Source: Peronospora farinosa (lineage: Eukaryota; Oomycota; Peronosporomycetes; Peronosporales; Peronosporaceae). From it: a stretch of 11,489 bases of DNA. Below are positions 1 to 7,201 of the stretch, piece by piece. The notes below the pieces were generated by a model. The model did no database searches and was not told the DNA's origin. It was given only the letters and a program-made list of their open reading frames with translations. The stretch's first letter is position 1. Every line of letters starts with the position of its first letter. Both the position numbers and the translations under genes were made by a program. The stretch is from assembly GCA_947646735.1 (NCBI GenBank), contig CANTFK010000427.1:1-11489 (forward strand), read 5' to 3'.

Positions 1-483
1 ATAGTTGTAGTTATATATATTTAGCATAGGTTTATAACAGATTAGTTATATTAGATAGTTAACTATATTAAATACAGTTTTATTTTCCTCTACTTCTAAG
101 CGTGTCGTTTAAAAGTTATGCTTCCTCTGCCTCTTGTGTAAGAGAGAGGGTTTAAGGCACCTGCTTTCACTGTCATCAGTGAAGGTATACTATACTGTTA
201 TCAGTATAGTCGGAGGGTGCCCCATTACAAACTTCGTATCTAGCCGGGTACTAGATGTACGCCGGTGAAGTCTGCTAGGTTGTTCTAGAATAGTCTATTT
301 TGAGGTAGTTCTAGAATGTTCAATGCATAGGAAAATTATGTGGCAGCGGCAGAGGCCGCTGCACTGAGAAGGATCACTCTGCGATCAGTAAGCCACTGAG
401 GAGGCCCGCGGCGGCGGGCCGAAACGCGTCTGGCACGCGTCCGTAAGTAAAGTCATTCTGTGATGCGTTTTTAGTTTCCAACA
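1..483 (+). mobile_element. Ty1/copia-like 5' LTR (left end outside window)
   Basis: The last 253 bp (231-483) recur at 2101-2353 with no gaps and nine substitutions. The right end reads CCAACA and is followed at once by a copia-type primer binding site, which fixes the 3' boundary at 483. The left part (1-110) is AT-rich with TATA-like stretches, as expected for a promoter-bearing U3. It holds three consecutive hairpins (124-149, 166-183, 189-210) and a GC-rich hairpin at 343-362 with an 8-bp stem and a 4-nt loop. The LTR start (TG) is not visible, so the length is at least 483 bp. Confidence 0.72.
124..210 (+). other. three consecutive LTR hairpins
   Basis: Three inverted repeats with 4-nt loops lie in a row. 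At 124-149, CCTCT and CTCTT pair with AAGAGAGAGG around a GTGT loop. At 166-183, TTCACTG and CAGTGAA flank TCAT. At 189-210, ACTATACTG and CAGTATAGT flank TTAT. The last two share a CTG-TNAT-CAG core. They would fold in RNA made from the LTR. Their role is unknown. Confidence 0.65.
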
Positions 484-497
484 GGTTATGAGCCCAA
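484..497 (+). other. primer binding site, half-tRNA initiator Met type
   Basis: The bases right after the LTR are GGTTATGAGCCCAA. This complements the anticodon stem-loop of eukaryotic initiator tRNA-Met (which contains GGGCUCAUAACC) rather than its 3' end. Such internal 'half-tRNA' primer sites are known from Drosophila copia and yeast Ty5 and mark the upstream repeat as a Ty1/copia-type LTR. A similar site occurs at 9555. Confidence 0.72.
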
Positions 498-514
498 GAT
501 TGCGCGTGCGCCAC

Positions 515-1594
515 TGTGGAGAAGTGCCAGAGAAATGGAGGCCCTTCGTAGTTATTATAATGAGTGGCGTGCATGATATCTGTCACTCTCTCGAATGAGT
601 GAAATGGAGTGACCAAGACCTCGTACTGGTCCAAGGTCTCGAGTTCGAAGAAGGTACTATGTTGCCCTACACTACAGCCCGAAGGTCCAGTGCTGCTAGG
701 GCATTCTAGGTTGACCCCAGGTGACCGGATTACCCAAAGTGACCGGTGGGCCCAGGTGACCGGTGGGCCCAGGTGACCGGTGGACCCCAGGGAACCGGTG
801 GAACCCAGGGGAACGTTGGACCACAGGGGACCGGTTTAACCCAATGTCACACGGTACCCCAGTTGACCAGGTGACCCAAGTTTATAGAAGGTACAAGGCT
901 TCCCTACAGTGCAGAGCCGGTACAAGTCCCATGCTCTAAGAGAGCCAGTTGTTTCTCACAAGTTGACACGTGGTACTATCCAGAGCGAAGGGTTAGGGTT
1001 AAGCAAGAAAAGCATACAGAGAATAAGATAAATAAACACACTCGAATTTGCATTACACGTGGCATCTTTAAGCGCCCCTTCCAAGCTTCTCCGTCACATC
1101 ACCTATTCCGGGCGGGATACCCTTTGGTCCCCCGACGTCAGCAGGTGTTAGAAGGCTCAAGCTACGCAAGTTAAACCTCAGGATAGTTGGTTTGAGGTGT
1201 CAAGTAAGTGTCAAGACTCTACGACCCGCTACAGGAAGCGGTTTCTCTACGGGGAAGAACACAAAGGGGTCCAAGGACCAAGAACAGTCATCCACCAAAG
1301 GGGTACATAGTACCAGGTGCATTGCTCTCGATACAGTGGATCGAGCTCAAGAAATCCGGTCCCAAGTGAAGCATATCCACTCGGGGACCACCAAGTCCAA
1401 GTCTTATACAAACACCAAGTCTTTAAAGTCTTCTGCGTCAACCGAGGAGCAAGACCAGCCAAGCCGACGGGTACACAAGGTTAGACCCAAGGTTAACACG
1501 ACAAGGTATCGGGGTACCCCCTCCGTAAGTCGGCAGTCCGGTGCTGCGTGTGTTTGTGGTTCTTTAACATCGTTTGAGAATCCACTCTACCACA
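515..1594 (-). mobile_element. S element copy A (solo-LTR-like repeat, inverted relative to copy B)
   Basis: This is the reverse complement of the element at 3790-5175. From about 853 to 1594 the two align without gaps (coordinates sum to 5384) and looked identical except for two changes near 1588-1593. Left of 853 the copies share only scattered similarity (for example 664-700) and different minisatellites, so this copy is about 300 bp shorter. The ends read TGTGGAGAAGTG at 515 and CTACCACA at 1594, matching the termini of copy B. No target duplication is visible here: the flanks are CCAC and ATAC. Open frames inside it (such as 1192-1611) recur in copy B only because the DNA is duplicated. 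They resemble no protein I know. Confidence 0.7.
715..845. repeat. 17-bp minisatellite in S copy A
   Basis: The unit AGGTGACCGGTGGGCCC (17 bp) repeats in tandem, cleanly at about 750-790 and degenerating on both sides into GGAACCGGTGG- and GGGGAACGTTGG-like units. The GGTGACC core is the same motif that dominates the array in copy B, but the period and arrangement differ. Confidence 0.75.
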
Positions 1595-2100
1595 ATACCA
1601 AGTATGGGTAAGCGCTGCTGCACAAGTGCGAAACGAAGGAGCTCGTGACATAGGACTGAGCGGAAGGAATGATCGGCGCAAGTGAAACAGTTGGTGCTAG
1701 GGGGAGCACACACACACGAAGGACGAATGGCAGTACCAAGGAAGCTAACAATGGCTGGTGCATCCGAAGTCAAACTACGACGCGAAGCCATGAAGGAATG
1801 CAAAGGACAACAGTTTGGAAGACATAAGGACGGCTATTATGAAGTGCAAGACGACGAAGACGCGTAAGAAGTTTGTGGACCATAAAACCGCAACTGAGTC
1901 GAGCGGGTCGATGCGAGGACGACCCTGAAGTTTGAATATGCTGGCGATGCTCAAGGCGGCGCAAATAATGCGTGCGTACAAGCAGCCATCGCATGTACTC
2001 TTGACAGGAATGCTCATGATGACCAGTCAATGAGCGCGCTTATAGCGTCGGTTACCAAGTCCCACACTCTCACCGGCGAGGGGGAGTATTGGAAAGTGAA
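1595..2100 (+). pseudogene. unrecognised coding remnant, possibly copia-like gag N-terminus
   Basis: This stretch lies between S copy A and the copia 3' LTR tail. An open frame runs 1682-1867 and holds a charged segment with KLRREAMKE. After frame changes, another reading from about 1918 to 2100 gives an uninterrupted, protein-like sequence ending with THTLTGEGEYW-type residues (SHTLTGEGEYWKVK). The position after a primer site suggests the N-terminal gag region of the copia relic, but I recognise no domain. It needs at least two frameshifts, and stops precede 1682. Confidence 0.35.
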
Positions 2101-2353
2101 ATTTCGTATCTAGCCGGGTACTAGATGTACGCCGGTGAAGTCTGCTAGGTTGTTCTAGAATAGTCTATTTTGAGGTAGTTCTAGAATGTTCAATGCATAG
2201 GAAAATTATGTGGCAGCGGCAGAGGCCGCTGCACTGAGTAGGATTACTCTACGATCAGTATGCCACTGAGGAGGCCCGCGGCGGCGAGACGAAACGCGTC
2301 TGGCACGCGTCCGTAAATAAAGTCATTTTGTGATGCGTTTTTAGTTTCCAACA
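2101..2353 (+). mobile_element. 3' tail of the copia-like LTR
   Basis: It is collinear with 231-483, with nine substitutions in 253 bp (six of them transitions) and no indels. It ends at the same CCAACA. It lacks the first 230 or more bases of the LTR, including the hairpin run, so the internal deletion of the copia relic extends into its 3' LTR. The next base starts the gypsy LTR copy. Confidence 0.75.
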
Positions 2354-2509
2354 GATCCACCCTCGTGAATGTGATATCCATTGATGGATTCACATGGGAA
2401 GGGATGACGCTAGGCATCGCGACGTCTCAAAAGGACGTCATTAGCGAGCTCAAATCTACATTTAATCTCATGCGTCAGGATACGCTTCTAAAGAGTCACG
2501 TATCTGATC

Positions 2510-2583
2510 TATATATAATTAGCCATTTAGTAGTTAAGTTATATTTAATTATAATTCATTAAATATAGCTCAGTCTTGAATTT
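2510..2583 (+). promoter_or_regulatory. LTR promoter: TATA box and oomycete Inr/FPR-like start
   Basis: TATATATAA lies at 2510-2518. GCTCAGTCTTGAATTT at 2568-2583 matches 14 of 16 positions of the oomycete start-site consensus GCTCATTYYNCAWTTT as I remember it. The spacing suggests transcription starting around 2570, which puts the hairpins downstream inside R/U5. The same block occurs at 8689-8762. Function is inferred. Confidence 0.55.
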
Positions 2584-2598
2584 ACTAAAACGTAAGCA

Positions 2599-2723
2599 CC
2601 ACGCACGAGAAGCTGAATAGCTTCTGCGTGACGTCGGTGACTTGTTGTTTAGAAGTTCGTTGCGCTCTCGTTTAAGCGAGAGGAAACCTGTGGTATGACT
2701 GCTTAAGCAGTCGACCAACCACA
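2599..2723 (+). other. three consecutive hairpins in gypsy LTR R/U5
   Basis: First, about 2599-2630: CACGCA and AGAAGCT pair with AGCTTCT and GCGTG around GAAT. Second, 2665-2682: CTCTCG pairs with CGAGAG around TTTAAG. Third, 2689-2723: TGTGGT pairs with ACCACA and encloses the perfect 16-bp palindrome GACTGCTTAAGCAGTC (2697-2712). All are duplicated in the 3' LTR at +6179. Confidence 0.7.
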
Positions 2724-2830
2724 TATTCACCATCGCACGCGAAGTTAAGACGATCTAACCGCTTCCTAGCTTGCGCTGAAGGTGTGTGCTCGTAGTACGA
2801 GGCAACTTCATAGAAGTGCCCGTCTACACT

Positions 2831-2842
2831 TGGTAGCACTAG
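2831..2842 (+). other. gypsy primer binding site (tRNA-Met 3'-end type)
   Basis: Two bases after the LTR end comes TGGTAGCACTAG. The first eight bases, TGGTAGCA, complement the 3' end of eukaryotic initiator tRNA-Met (…UGCUACCA). Later bases do not match, so the call is moderate. Confidence 0.5.
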
Positions 2843-3785
2843 TAGTCCTTCCCACGACCCGTCTCTCTAAGCGTGCGTGTGGTTGACATGGTCCTTAATA
2901 TGGACTGGAGTGACTTCCTTCACCTCTCCCAACATCATAGGGAGTTGGCAGAGCATATGGCGCAGGGACTTGGTAAACAAGCCCTGGTCAACCTCTTGCA
3001 TTGTCCTCCTGAGCAACATGTTGCTCAGTTGGAGCAAATTGAGGCGTTTGTGCTCGGACAGCGTAGAAACGCGTCCGAGGTAAATAGGCAAGCCACCGCT
3101 GAGTCCATCAATAAGACTCAGGATGAGCTTAGGCTTGAGCAGTCACGGAATGAGGAGCTCAACAGAACTGTTGAGACGCTCTCTGCCCGGCCTGCTCAAC
3201 CGAGGCCCATTCGGATGGACCCTGCGAAGTTCGATGGAACTAGCCCTCACACGATTGTTCACTGGCTATTAGCAGTTGAGCAATGTGGAGTGGCGCAAAT
3301 TATCGAAGACGACACCAGAATGGTGTCGTATGCCATGTCCAACTTGCGTGGCAAAGCGTCAGAATGGGCATACTCTGCGCTGATGGCAAATGCAAATGCA
3401 TTTCCATTATGGGCGATCTTTAAAACAAAGATTCGCGCCATGTATCATTAGCCTAACAACGAAGTGTTGCTTATGGCGCGCTTCTTTGGAGCACGATAGG
3501 CGAAACGCTCTCTGCAAGAATTTGTGCAGAAGATGCGTTCGCTGTCGGCGTCCATCAATGGGGAACCGATACCAGAACGTATTAAGGTGGCCACGTTCAT
3601 GAATGGACTTAGGCACGGCCCATCGCGTCAGGCCCTTTTTAGAAAGGTGCCAGCGACGATGGAAGAGGCAATGGACATTGCCTTAGTTGAGGAGCAATCC
3701 TACAACAGCGTCTCGGCGACAGCTTATTATAAGCCGTCCGCCGAGAAGCCAGATGCTACTCCTATGGAGTTAGGCAATGCAGATG

Positions 3786-3789
3786 TTAT
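3786..3789 (+). repeat. left target-site duplication TTAT
   Basis: TTAT directly precedes the S-B terminus and is repeated at 5176-5179. It lies within a valine-isoleucine codon pair of gag. Confidence 0.8.
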
Positions 3790-4375
3790 TGCGGTGGAGT
3801 GGATTCTCAAACGATGTTAAAGAACCACAAACACACGCAGCGCCGGACTGCCGACTTACGGAGGGGGTACCCCGATACCGTGTCGTGTTAACCTTGGGTC
3901 TAACCTTGTGTACCCGTCGGCTTGGCTGGTCTTGCTCCTCGGTTGACGCAGAAGACTTTAAAGACTTGGTGTTTGTATAAGACTTGGACTTGGTGGTCCC
4001 CGAGTGGATATGCTTCACTTGGGACCGGATTTCTTGAGCTCGATCCACTGTATCGAGAGCAATGCACCTGGTACTATGTACCCCTTTGGTGGATGACTGT
4101 TCTTGGTCCTTGGACCCCTTTGTGTTCTTCCCCGTAGAGAAACCGCTTCCTGTAGCGGGTCGTAGAGTCTTGACACTTACTTGACACCTCAAACCAACTA
4201 TCCTGAGGTTTAACTTGCGTAGCTTGAGCCTTCTAACACCTGCTGACGTCGGGGGACCAAAGGGTATCCCGCCCGGAATAGGTGATGTGACGGAGAAGCT
4301 TGGAAGGGGCGCTTAAAGATGCCACGTGTAATGCAAATTCGAGTGTGTTTATTTATCTTATTCTCTGTATGCTTT

Positions 4376-4398
4376 TCTTGCTTAACCCTAACCCTTCG
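4376..4398 (-). repeat. short telomere-like motif in the S element
   Basis: TTAACCCTAACCCTTCG on the plus strand here, and its complement at about 987-1003 in copy A, contains two CCCTAA/CCCTT-type units. Two units are too few to call a telomere tract. Confidence 0.3.
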
Positions 4399-4520
4399 CT
4401 CTGGATAGTACCACGTGTCAACTTGTGAGAAACAACTGGCTCTCTTAGAGCATGGGACTTGTACCGGCTCTGCACTGTAGGGAAGCCTTGTACCTTCTAT
4501 AAACTTGGGTCACCTGGTCA

Positions 4521-4798
4521 ACTGGGGTACCGGGTCACCTTGGGGACCTGGGGTGCCGGGTTACTTTGGGTCATCCTGGTCACCTGGTCACCCGGGGCGC
4601 CGAACAACCTTGGATCAACCTGGTCACCTTGGGTCATCCTGGTCAACTGGGGTACCGGGTCACCTTGGGAACCTGGGGTGCCGGGTTACTTTGGGTCATC
4701 CTGGTCACCTGGTCACCCGGGGCGCCGAATTACCTTGGATCAACCTGGTCACCTTGGGTCATCCTGGTCAACTGGGGTACCGGGTCACCTTGGGTCTC
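4521..4798. repeat. 125-bp tandem repeat in S copy B
   Basis: The marker ACTGGGGTACCGGGTCACC starts at 4521, 4646 and 4771, giving an exact 125-bp period with two full units and a partial third. Each unit is itself built from shorter GGTCACCT/GGGTCATCCT modules. Because 125 is not a multiple of 3, all three plus frames stay open across 4566-4896. That makes long ORFs with repeating peptides, which I treat as artefacts. Confidence 0.85.
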
Positions 4799-4947
4799 GG
4801 TCCACCTTGGGTCATCCTGGTCCACCTTGGGAATGTGGACTACCCTCGAGGCACTGGACCTTCAGGTCTTGGACTTGTGTCGGCTCTGCACTGTAGGGCA
4901 ACCTGGCACTCTTCCAAGTGACTTCAGGACCCTGAGCTCTCGGTACA

Positions 4948-5080
4948 TCTTCCCCGGTGACTGATACCCCTGTCCTCGGTGACAGGAAACCCTGTCACCG
5001 GTAACTGGTACGCGTGTCCCTGGTGACTGGAAACCCTGTCCCCCGTGCCCTGTCCCCGGTAACTGGGTCCTGTCATTGGT
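4948..5080. repeat. degenerate GGTGACTGG/CCCTGTCCCC minisatellite
   Basis: Loosely repeated modules of the type CCCTGTCNCCGGTAACTGG occur from about 4948 to 5080 with irregular spacing. They share the GGTNAC core with the 125-bp array but are a separate, older-looking block. Confidence 0.6.
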
Positions 5081-5175
5081 GACCCTCATTTAAATCTTGG
5101 GACCTTGCGAGGCTTGGATTTTATTCTCTTTAATTGTGATATCCTCGGGGGCCCTGGTTCTGGCACTTCTCCACA

Positions 5176-5179
5176 TTAT
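5176..5179 (+). repeat. right target-site duplication TTAT
   Basis: This is the second copy of TTAT, directly after the CCACA terminus. The gag frame continues from here into the zinc knuckle. Confidence 0.8.
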
Positions 5180-5180
5180 C

Positions 5181-5222
5181 TGCTACAAGTGCGGTAAGCG
5201 AGGACATATGACGGCTCGCTGA
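5181..5222 (+). pseudogene. gag zinc knuckle with stop in place of fourth ligand
   Basis: The reading is CYKCGKRGHMTAR-stop. The spacing C-x2-C-x4-H-x4-C places the fourth cysteine exactly at TGA 5220-5222, so a single TGC/TGT to TGA change would explain it. The knuckle binds RNA for packaging. After it a basic serine-rich tail continues in another frame (from about 5228 to 5345), showing a further frameshift. Confidence 0.8.
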
Positions 5223-5489
5223 TATGCCAAACTTCTGCTGGGGCCAAGGCGCTAAGCAAAAAGTCTTCCAATTCAAAGGGTGGCTCGAAGAGCCGTGCAC
5301 GTCGCACGGGTTCAGATTCGATGTCCGATAAGTCGGGAAATACGGGAGCACAGCAGTGGCGGGATGCCCTACTGTCGCGGACTCTGAAGCTACCCCTATG
5401 TTCAGAGTTCTCGAGCAAATGGGTAGCATAGTCCCTGAGGCTCCAAAGGTCGGACCTCAACCCTTCTGGTCTATAGCGCTCGCGTACGA
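5223..5489 (+). pseudogene. gag–protease linker, frameshifted
   Basis: A basic segment (SKKSSNSKGGSKSRARR) reads in frame from about 5228 to 5345. A second segment (ATPMFRVLEQMGSIVPEAP) reads in a different frame from about 5353 to 5504. A further shift is needed to enter the protease at 5490. Together they look like the C-terminal gag tail and the start of the pol polyprotein. Confidence 0.5.
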
Positions 5490-6230
5490 GGCTATGACCA
5501 AGTGATGACCCTTCTCGTGGATTCGGGTGCATCACAAAACTTTGTGAAGCTCGTGGCTCTGAAAAAGAGACCGGCGAGTTATGAACCGCTTTGCCAGGAT
5601 GGTAAGCGAGAAGATGCGATCGTTCGTTTAGCGAACGGCGCGCTCGTAAAATCAGAGGGAGTTCAAGTTGAACTCGCCTTCAGTTTCAGTGACTTCTCTT
5701 TACAAGAGAAGTTCACATTGCTAGGTATGGAGAGTCCGTATAACCTCATCCTAGGCATGCCTTGGTTGGCTAAACATCAAACATGGATTGACTGGCGTAC
5801 ACGCACAGTCGCTAGCTCTACGCAAGACACCGGAAAGGATGTGCTTTTGCGAGAGGCTTATGTGGCTGATGTTGTGTCCAACACAGTCGAGTGTGCGATG
5901 ACGGTATGTCAATCGGCACCAGGAACTACCCAGCTCGAAAAGAGTGGTGTAGTTAAAACTGCCCTGGCAGAAAGGCAGAGGGCACATATTCCTACCCAGG
6001 TCGAAAAGACTGGTGTAGTGAATTGGGCGATGACAGGTAGTCATGCGTCCAATAGTCCTGCACAGAGCCGAGAGCCTGTGGCAGTTGATGGTGGGCTGAC
6101 AGGAAGTCAAGCGCCACAAGAACCGGCACAGAGCCAAGAGCCTGGTGCGGTTGGAAGGAGTGCGCTGGCTAATACCCACTTCCAGGTCAAAGTTCGTGGT
6201 GACTCTACCAACGAGCACCAGACGTATTAA
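5490..6230 (+). pseudogene. pol: retroviral-type aspartic protease and linker (pol N-terminus)
   Basis: This domain cuts the polyprotein during particle maturation. The catalytic motif LLVDSGASQNFV lies at about 5511-5546 with the expected D-S-G. The second hallmark, LILGMPWL followed by HQTWIDW, lies around 5733-5790, a normal protease distance. From 5931 the frame enters four 22-residue repeats and ends at TAA 6228-6230. The next pol segment reads in another frame from about 6190. The protease itself shows no broken key residue, but it has no functional start, being reached only by frameshift from gag. Confidence 0.8.
5931..6194 (+). repeat. four diverged 66-bp (22-residue) coding repeats
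   Basis: Units start at 5931, 5997, 6063 and 6129, each exactly 66 bp. Each begins with a CAG-(C/G)TCGAAAA or CAGAGCC(G/A)AGAG head followed by a (G/A)GTGT/CAGT block. The peptides begin QLEKSGVV, QVEKTGVV, QSREPVAV and QSQEPGAV. They lie in the spacer between protease and reverse transcriptase. Confidence 0.75.
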
Positions 6231-6660
6231 GACAGTTAAGGGCATGTCGAAACGAGTGATCCTTGGATCAGTCTCGGTCCAAGAGGACGGACCTACGAAC
6301 GAGTTGTTCGAGGCCGTCGAACATAAAATGCCGGAGGCATCCTCAGTTGAGGTGCTTCAACTTATATTGGCATTTGCCGAGGAGATAGTAAATTTCTCGG
6401 CGATGACGTGGGATCTGTTCCTGTCCGAACTTAAGGAAGGAAAGATCCACAAGATAGTCGCACCAGTTCCAGAAGAGAACGTGGTGGACTGTTGCTCTTC
6501 ATCCACGATGGACGAGAGCGTCTTGGAGACCGACAAAAAGAAACGGTTCGCTGCTCAAGGCTGAGATGCCTTGAAGGAAAGCCGTTCTCAAATATCCTAA
6601 GGAAACATTGTGATGTGTTTCCAGCAGAAATGTCGAGCCGCCTAGGGACAAAGTGCTTAA
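6190..6660 (+). pseudogene. pol: pol spacer and N-terminal stub of reverse transcriptase
   Basis: The frame open to 6564 carries FLSELKEGKIHKI and ends with KKRFAAQG, resembling the segment before RT in oomycete gypsy polyproteins. The stop TGA at 6562-6564 is probably an old tryptophan codon. After a frameshift the text ILRKHCDVFPAEMSSRLG (about 6594-6650) is the usual 'DVFP-E-P' entry to RT. The rest of RT, including the YxDD active site, is absent. Confidence 0.65.
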
Positions 6661-6715
6661 GTACTGCTTCCCTACGTAAACATGCAATTTTTTGTACTAC
6701 CTGGTGGTATAGCCC

Positions 6716-7201
6716 CGATTCATTGGGCCCTTTACAGTTGTTGAAAAAGTTGGAGACCTAAATTATAGGCTCACTCTCCCACCGTATATGAAGACGCACC
6801 CCGTATTCTACGTGGGTCGTCTGAAACGGTATGTTGATCCAGAAGAGATCACATATCCACATCGGTCTAACGAGACCGATGGTGACGTCGGCTGTGAGTC
6901 GAGCGTAGCGACCGATCAGGCGACGAGGAAGCCGAGAGGCCCCCCGTATACGAACGAGGGCTCAGTAGAGGACTCGGTGAACGAGGTGGACTCCGCGCTT
7001 GACGCGGGTCTCTCATCACCAGTCGCTCTAAGATGTTCAAACGGGTCTTTAGGCGGTCATACCCCTGACGGTCCTTCGCCCTCACAACTCGTAAATTCGA
7101 AGTCAGTCGCGAGACTTGACTCGAAAGATCCGCCACCTCTTTCTTCAGAGCAGCGATCTCCGCTTGGGACCGAAAACAACAGGATAGGCAGCCGCGAATA
7201 G
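6716..7201 (+). pseudogene. pol: integrase C-terminal end and spacer
   Basis: In one frame from 6716 the sequence reads RFIGPFTVVEKVGDLNYRL, then LPPYMKTHPVFYVGRLKRY, a typical C-terminal end of gypsy integrases that follows the missing HHCC and DDE domains. A low-complexity Ser/Pro/Asp-rich spacer continues to TAG 7199-7201. The junction with the RT stub lies between about 6660 and 6716. Confidence 0.8.

Larger units (their letters stand above)
2354..2828 (+). mobile_element. gypsy 5' LTR, truncated at its 5' end
   Basis: It matches 8533-9008. Bases 2354-2746 are identical to 8533-8925 with no difference over 393 bp, but the last 82 bp carry about eleven changes. The end is TCTACA, as in the 3' copy. 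The first 122 bp of the LTR (present at 8411-8532) are missing and replaced by the copia LTR tail. The promoter-like block and three hairpins are retained. Confidence 0.82.
3790..5175 (+). mobile_element. S element copy B, 1386 bp, solo LTR or non-autonomous DNA element
   Basis: It begins TGCGGTGGAGTG and ends CTTCTCCACA, so the termini are TG…CA with imperfect inverted similarity over about 12 bp. TTAT is duplicated at 3786-3789 and 5176-5179. It has no recognisable protein gene. Bases 3790-4531 mirror copy A, and 4521-5075 is minisatellite. TG…CA ends with a short duplication fit a solo LTR. A Ginger-like DNA transposon derivative (TGT…ACA ends, 4-bp duplication) is the main alternative. 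The high similarity to copy A suggests one insertion is recent or that the copies were homogenised. Confidence 0.8.
2888..5222 (+). pseudogene. gag: gypsy gag, two in-frame stops, split by S copy B
   Basis: Gag is the capsid/nucleocapsid protein that packages the element's RNA in cytoplasmic particles. The first in-frame ATG is 2888. Residues from about 60 to 105 form a charged, coiled-coil-like stretch (KTQDELRLEQSRNEELN). Then comes a retrotransposon gag domain starting near MDPAKFDGTSPHTIVHWLL and including LRGKASEWAYSAL. In-frame TAG stops fall at 3449-3451 and 3497-3499, and the frame then stays open to 3789. It resumes exactly after the insertion at 5180 with the zinc knuckle. If one TTAT is counted once, the codon GTT-ATC-TGC is restored, so the gag was intact across this point before insertion. 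The knuckle's last cysteine codon is a stop. Confidence 0.85.

Noticed and set aside
374..634. 86-codon minus ORF
   Set aside because: It crosses the LTR, the primer site and the S-A boundary, so it cannot be a single gene.
1192..1611. 139-codon plus ORF, repeated at 3770-4192 on the minus strand
   Set aside because: It is shared only because the DNA is an inverted duplicate. Other frames there are equally identical, so there is no sign of protein-level conservation.
2365..2562. 65-codon ORF in the 5' LTR, repeated at 8544
   Set aside because: It needs a GTG start and lies in U3 with the promoter. Its identity in the two LTRs is DNA identity.
4459..4964. Three overlapping Gly/Pro/Trp-rich ORFs
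   Set aside because: They are translations of the 125-bp minisatellite in three frames.
4500..5080. CRISPR-like array
   Set aside because: Units are contiguous with no unique spacers, and the context is eukaryotic.
6867..7136. 89-codon minus ORF, Ser/Arg-rich
   Set aside because: It is opposite the integrase spacer in a different frame from the long antisense ORF, and low complexity on the plus strand explains it.
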